DNA of 26,247 nucleotides from JAZGDL01 sp036477795 (GTDB lineage: Bacteria; Planctomycetota; Phycisphaerae; UBA1845), in the NCBI GenBank assembly GCA_036477795.1, contig JAZGDL010000334.1, positions 1-26,247 on the forward strand, in the 5' to 3' direction. The position numbers were made by a program, and so were the translations under genes. The notes beneath the pieces are model-generated. The model worked only from the letters and a program-made list of their open reading frames with translations, did no database searches and was not told the origin of the DNA. Below are positions 23,751 to 26,247 of this stretch, in pieces; positions within the stretch are counted from its first letter, which is position 1; each line of letters opens with the position of its first letter.

Positions 23751-24725
23751 ATGAGCGTCGACGAAGGACTAGTGCCTCAAACAGTCGTCCTGCTCAGGTT
23801 TGAATTTCTGCAAACGCTGGAACTCTATCTCCAGCGTCTGCGTCAGGGCACCTTCGGCCTGTGGGCGGTCGCCATTGAATTGCTGTTGATCGGAGCCATC
23901 GTCTATGCGGCCTTGCGATTCCTCCAGGGAACCCGGGGCGAGCGGTTGCTCAAGTCCTTCTGGCTCATTCTGTTCACCAGCTTCCTCATCGTGCGCCTGA
24001 TCGCAGAAAAGCTCGAACTGGACCGCCTCATCTTTCTCTACCCCTACTTCGTCAGCGGCGTGGTCCTGACCACGTTGATCGCCTTTCAGCCGGAAATCCG
24101 CCGTGGTTTGATCCTAATGGGTGAAACTCGCTGGCTTCGTTCGTTGTCCAAGGAAACCGCCCGCGTGATCGATCCGATCGTGACCGCGGTCAGTCACCTG
24201 AGCCAGAAGAAGATCGGAGCGCTGATCGCCGTTGAACGCGACGTCGGGGTGGAGGCCATCGTCGAGGGCGGCGTGCGACTCGACGCCAAGCTCAGCGCCG
24301 AACTGCTGGAAACGATTTTCTGGCCCGGGTCGATCCTGCACGACCTCGGCGTGGTCATACGCCGTTCGCGCATCGCCGCCGCAGCCTGCCAGTTTCCTAT
24401 CGCCGAATCCGGCGAAGTAGCCCTGGCCCTGGGCAGCCGCCACCGCGCCGCCGTAGGATTGAGTCACGATTGCGACGCGGTCGTCATCGTCGTCAGTGAG
24501 GAGACCGGTTCCATCTCCGTGGCCCAGTCCGGCAAACTCCGTCGAGGGCTCACCATCGACGAGCTGCGCCGGTTGCTGGTCAGCGCCTTCGCCGAAACAA
24601 ACAGGGACAAGAAACCCACACATGCACCGGCCGGGCGGAATGAGACGGTCAACCCCATTGATGACGACTTGCTCTTGACCGGAGACCAACCACAAGTCGT
24701 CAAGGACGCAAAGGTGAAAGCCTAG
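23751..24725 (+). CDS. cdaA: CdaA-type membrane diadenylate cyclase with altered DGA motif
   Basis: Predicted to make cyclic di-AMP from two ATP at the inner membrane. The 324 residues start at ATG 23751; an in-frame start at 23697 would lie inside the repeat element. Three membrane segments lie near 37-59, 67-87 and 93-111, followed by the DAC domain (about 112-282). Conserved features are RHRAAVGLS (230-238), VVIVVSEETGSISVA (244-258) and IAAAACQFPIAES. The catalytic DGA triplet of CdaA/DisA is replaced: LHDGA is LHDLG (196-200). The Asp is kept, Gly-Ala is changed. Activity is therefore uncertain from sequence, although the RHR nucleotide-binding motif is intact. The C-terminal 40 residues are polar and lineage specific. 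The stop is 3 bases before cdaR, so the two form an operon, as in Firmicutes; no glmM follows here. Confidence 0.88.
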   Translation: MSVDEGLVPQTVVLLRFEFLQTLELYLQRLRQGTFGLWAVAIELLLIGAIVYAALRFLQGTRGERLLKSFWLILFTSFLIVRLIAEKLELDRLIFLYPYFVSGVVLTTLIAFQPEIRRGLILMGETRWLRSLSKETARVIDPIVTAVSHLSQKKIGALIAVERDVGVEAIVEGGVRLDAKLSAELLETIFWPGSILHDLGVVIRRSRIAAAACQFPIAESGEVALALGSRHRAAVGLSHDCDAVVIVVSEETGSISVAQSGKLRRGLTIDELRRLLVSAFAETNRDKKPTHAPAGRNETVNPIDDDLLLTGDQPQVVKDAKVKA

Positions 24726-24728
24726 ACC

Positions 24729-25751
24729 ATGCAACAACTGCGTTTGCTTTCGACCACCGGGCTGCTGACACTTTTCATATGGGTGTCGGCCGATCAACTC
24801 TTGCAGGAAACCGCGGACCTCCCCGTCAGCATCACCGTGCAGGCTGAACCCAACAGCGACATGGTCGTCAACGCGGCACCGGGCGCCCCCGAAACCTTCA
24901 CGGTCACCGTCAGCGGGCGGCAGACCGACGTGGCTGCATTGCGCGAGCATGGAATCGGGCCAATCGTCCTCACCATCAAAGAGGGACCGAGCCAGGGCCG
25001 CGATCTTGGAAAGCTGAACCTCTCACTTGGTGATGAGCTGCGGGCCAACACCTCCGCGTTCGGCGGCTGCGTTGTTCAGAACGTCAGCCCCGCCACCATG
25101 CCGGTCATAATTGACCGCCGCGTCGATATCACCTTGCCGGTGCGCGTACAGCCGGGCGGCCTGGATTACGCCGTTGAACCGCAGGTCGACCCCGAAACGG
25201 TCCAGGCCACAATCCTGCAATCAACCTACGACCGCGTCCATGCCGCCAACCCCCACATCACACTCGACGCCGAGTTATACTTGAAGAACCAGCCCGAGGA
25301 GCAGGCCGTCAAGCTTCAAGTGCCGCTACCGCCGGTCGCCGTTTCCGACACCGAATCTCTCACGCCCTTCCGCATCAGCCCGGACACGGTGACTCTAAGA
25401 GCAACGCTTCGACAACGCCTCAAGCGCGGTACGATCCCGGCGGTGCCCATCAAGTTCCTGGTCAGCCCCAACGTGCACCGCCGCTTCGACATCGAGTACC
25501 GGGAGGAAAACCCGCCTGAAACCCTGCGGATCGACGTCGTGGGCCCCCCGCAAATCATCGACAAGCTGGTCTCCGGCGAGCGCAAGACCTTCGCCGTCAT
25601 AGCCCTGAAGAGCCCCGATCCCATCGCCGAAGCCCCGTACGAATTCTTCGAACCGCAGTTCAGGCTGCCCCCCGGCGTGGAGCTCGCCGAGAACCAGAGC
25701 GTCCCCACTTTTGAAATTAAACTCGTGCCGCGAGACCAGACGCCGCGCTGA
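24729..25751 (+). CDS. cdaR: CdaR-like YbbR-domain protein
   Basis: Putative regulator of the adjacent diadenylate cyclase; in Firmicutes CdaR binds and modulates CdaA from outside the membrane. The 340-residue protein has one N-terminal membrane helix (about 6-22, LLSTTGLLTLFIWVSADQ) and then beta-rich extracytoplasmic YbbR-like modules: about 30-120 (LPVSITVQ, TFTVTVSGRQTDV), 130-235 (ITLPVRVQPGGLDYAV, VTLRATLRQ) and 240-335 (IPAVPIKFLV, LRIDVVGP). The pattern of repeated short strands ending in VxVxG matches YbbR proteins, though sequence identity cannot be measured here. The ATG follows the cdaA stop by 3 bases. The gene is followed by a heptad inverted repeat and the 5S rRNA promoter. 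Confidence rests on both fold pattern and gene pairing. Confidence 0.85.
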   Translation: MQQLRLLSTTGLLTLFIWVSADQLLQETADLPVSITVQAEPNSDMVVNAAPGAPETFTVTVSGRQTDVAALREHGIGPIVLTIKEGPSQGRDLGKLNLSLGDELRANTSAFGGCVVQNVSPATMPVIIDRRVDITLPVRVQPGGLDYAVEPQVDPETVQATILQSTYDRVHAANPHITLDAELYLKNQPEEQAVKLQVPLPPVAVSDTESLTPFRISPDTVTLRATLRQRLKRGTIPAVPIKFLVSPNVHRRFDIEYREENPPETLRIDVVGPPQIIDKLVSGERKTFAVIALKSPDPIAEAPYEFFEPQFRLPPGVELAENQSVPTFEIKLVPRDQTPR

Positions 25752-25756
25752 TGGGC

Positions 25757-25809
25757 GAATAGCGAATGGCGAGTGCGAACACCCTTTCGCCATTCGCCAT
25801 TCGCTATTC
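25757..25809. repeat. Heptad-based 16-bp inverted repeat after cdaR
   Basis: GAATAGCGAATGGCGA (25757-25772) is the exact complement of 25794-25809, with a 21-base loop. The right arm extends into heptad units CGCCATT, CGCCATT, CGCTATT. It begins 6 bases after the cdaR stop. It could end cdaR transcription, but no U-tract follows, so it is more likely a dispersed repeat. Confidence 0.85.
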
Positions 25810-25824
25810 ATTCGCCATTCCCCC

Positions 25825-25852
25825 TTGACGAGCTTGACAACAGGGGTATCCT
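25825..25852 (+). promoter_or_regulatory. Promoter of the 5S rRNA gene
   Basis: TTGACG (25825-25830) and TATCCT (25847-25852) are separated by 16 bases, and the mature 5S sequence begins about 8 bases beyond. The placement suggests the 5S gene is transcribed on its own. Confidence 0.65.
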
Positions 25853-25859
25853 GTAATGT

Positions 25860-25964
<105 letters not shown>

Positions 25965-25973
25965 TTTTATATG

Positions 25974-25998
25974 AACAGCCGCCTGGTGCGGCTGTTTT
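25974..25998 (+). terminator. Rho-independent terminator of the 5S rRNA gene
   Basis: Perfect 9-bp stem (AACAGCCGC at 25974-25982, GCGGCTGTT at 25988-25996) with a 5-base loop, followed by TT. It lies 10 bases after the 5S end, preceded by a T-rich stretch. Confidence 0.88.
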
Positions 25999-26089
25999 GC
26001 TGCGCTGCGCCAACCGTCCGCCTAACGTACACCATAGCTGTTTGCGACAACACCGTCGCGTGAACAGCATCGGCGCCCGTTCTACGAAT

Positions 26090-26247
26090 TCACCGGCTGT
26101 AGATGGCGTCGATGATGGCGACGTAGCAGTTGAAGCAGTCGTCTTGGAAGGCGGCGGCGTCGACGGCGTCGAATTCGAAATCGGCGTTCTCGTCCTGCCC
26201 GATGGCGAGCAGTGCGCTAGCTGTATCGGCGCAGGCAGTGTTGGCAT
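26090..26247 (-). CDS. C-terminal end of an unrecognised protein (partial, cut by the right edge)
   Basis: The minus-strand frame from the right edge encodes 51 residues ending AIIDAIYSR and a TGA at 26092-26090. Codons end mostly in C or G (GCC, GAC, TTC), as in the genes of this window, which supports it over the other frame that reads through the 5S gene. The piece is acidic, with Cys at residues 5, 37 and 40 of the visible part (CFNC near the end). No family is recognised from this tail. Confidence 0.6.
   Translation of the reverse strand, partial: ANTACADTASALLAIGQDENADFEFDAVDAAAFQDDCFNCYVAIIDAIYSR

Overview
The window looks like a GC-rich chromosome segment from a planctomycete (Planctomycetota, perhaps a Phycisphaerae- or Pirellulales-type lineage). 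The clues are indirect but agree with each other: a divergent type II secretion (T2SS) operon with enlarged, highly charged subunits; very large exported repeat proteins, one ending in a planctomycete-style dockerin pair; a solitary 5S rRNA gene with its own promoter and terminator; and many short hairpin repeats in the gaps. No taxonomic marker was compared, so this is inference.

Positions 1-14204 (minus strand) hold a T2SS / type IV pilus-like operon, read from right to left: gspE (ATPase), gspF (platform protein), gspG (major pseudopilin), gspH, gspI, gspJ, gspK (minor pseudopilins), a GspL-like PilM/PilN protein, a GspM/PilO protein fused to a PilP/GspC-like domain, and gspD (secretin), which runs off the left edge before its pore domain. 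H-I, I-J, J-K, K-L and L-M overlap by 4-20 bases, which suggests coupled translation. The other junctions (E-F, F-G, G-H, M-D) hold different repeat or hairpin families. Two sequence events stand out. A perfect 28-bp tandem duplication frameshifts the end of gspL. A 71-bp copy of the gspF 3' end lies downstream of gspF, separated from it by a three-hairpin cluster.

Positions 14205-23547 hold a divergent intergenic region, a small Flp-type (type IVb) pilin on the plus strand, a large FG-GAP/integrin-like lipoprotein on the minus strand, and divergently from it a 1472-residue exported protein with two Ig-like domains, ten PKD-like repeats, a propeller-like region and a dockerin pair. These exported proteins could be T2SS or surface-display clients, but nothing in the sequence proves it.

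Positions 23548-26247 hold a composite inverted-repeat element, the cdaA-cdaR pair (diadenylate cyclase with a non-canonical DLG in place of the DGA motif, and its YbbR-domain partner, 3 bases apart), a heptad inverted repeat, the solitary 5S rRNA gene with promoter and terminator, and the C-terminal end of an unrecognised minus-strand gene cut by the right edge.
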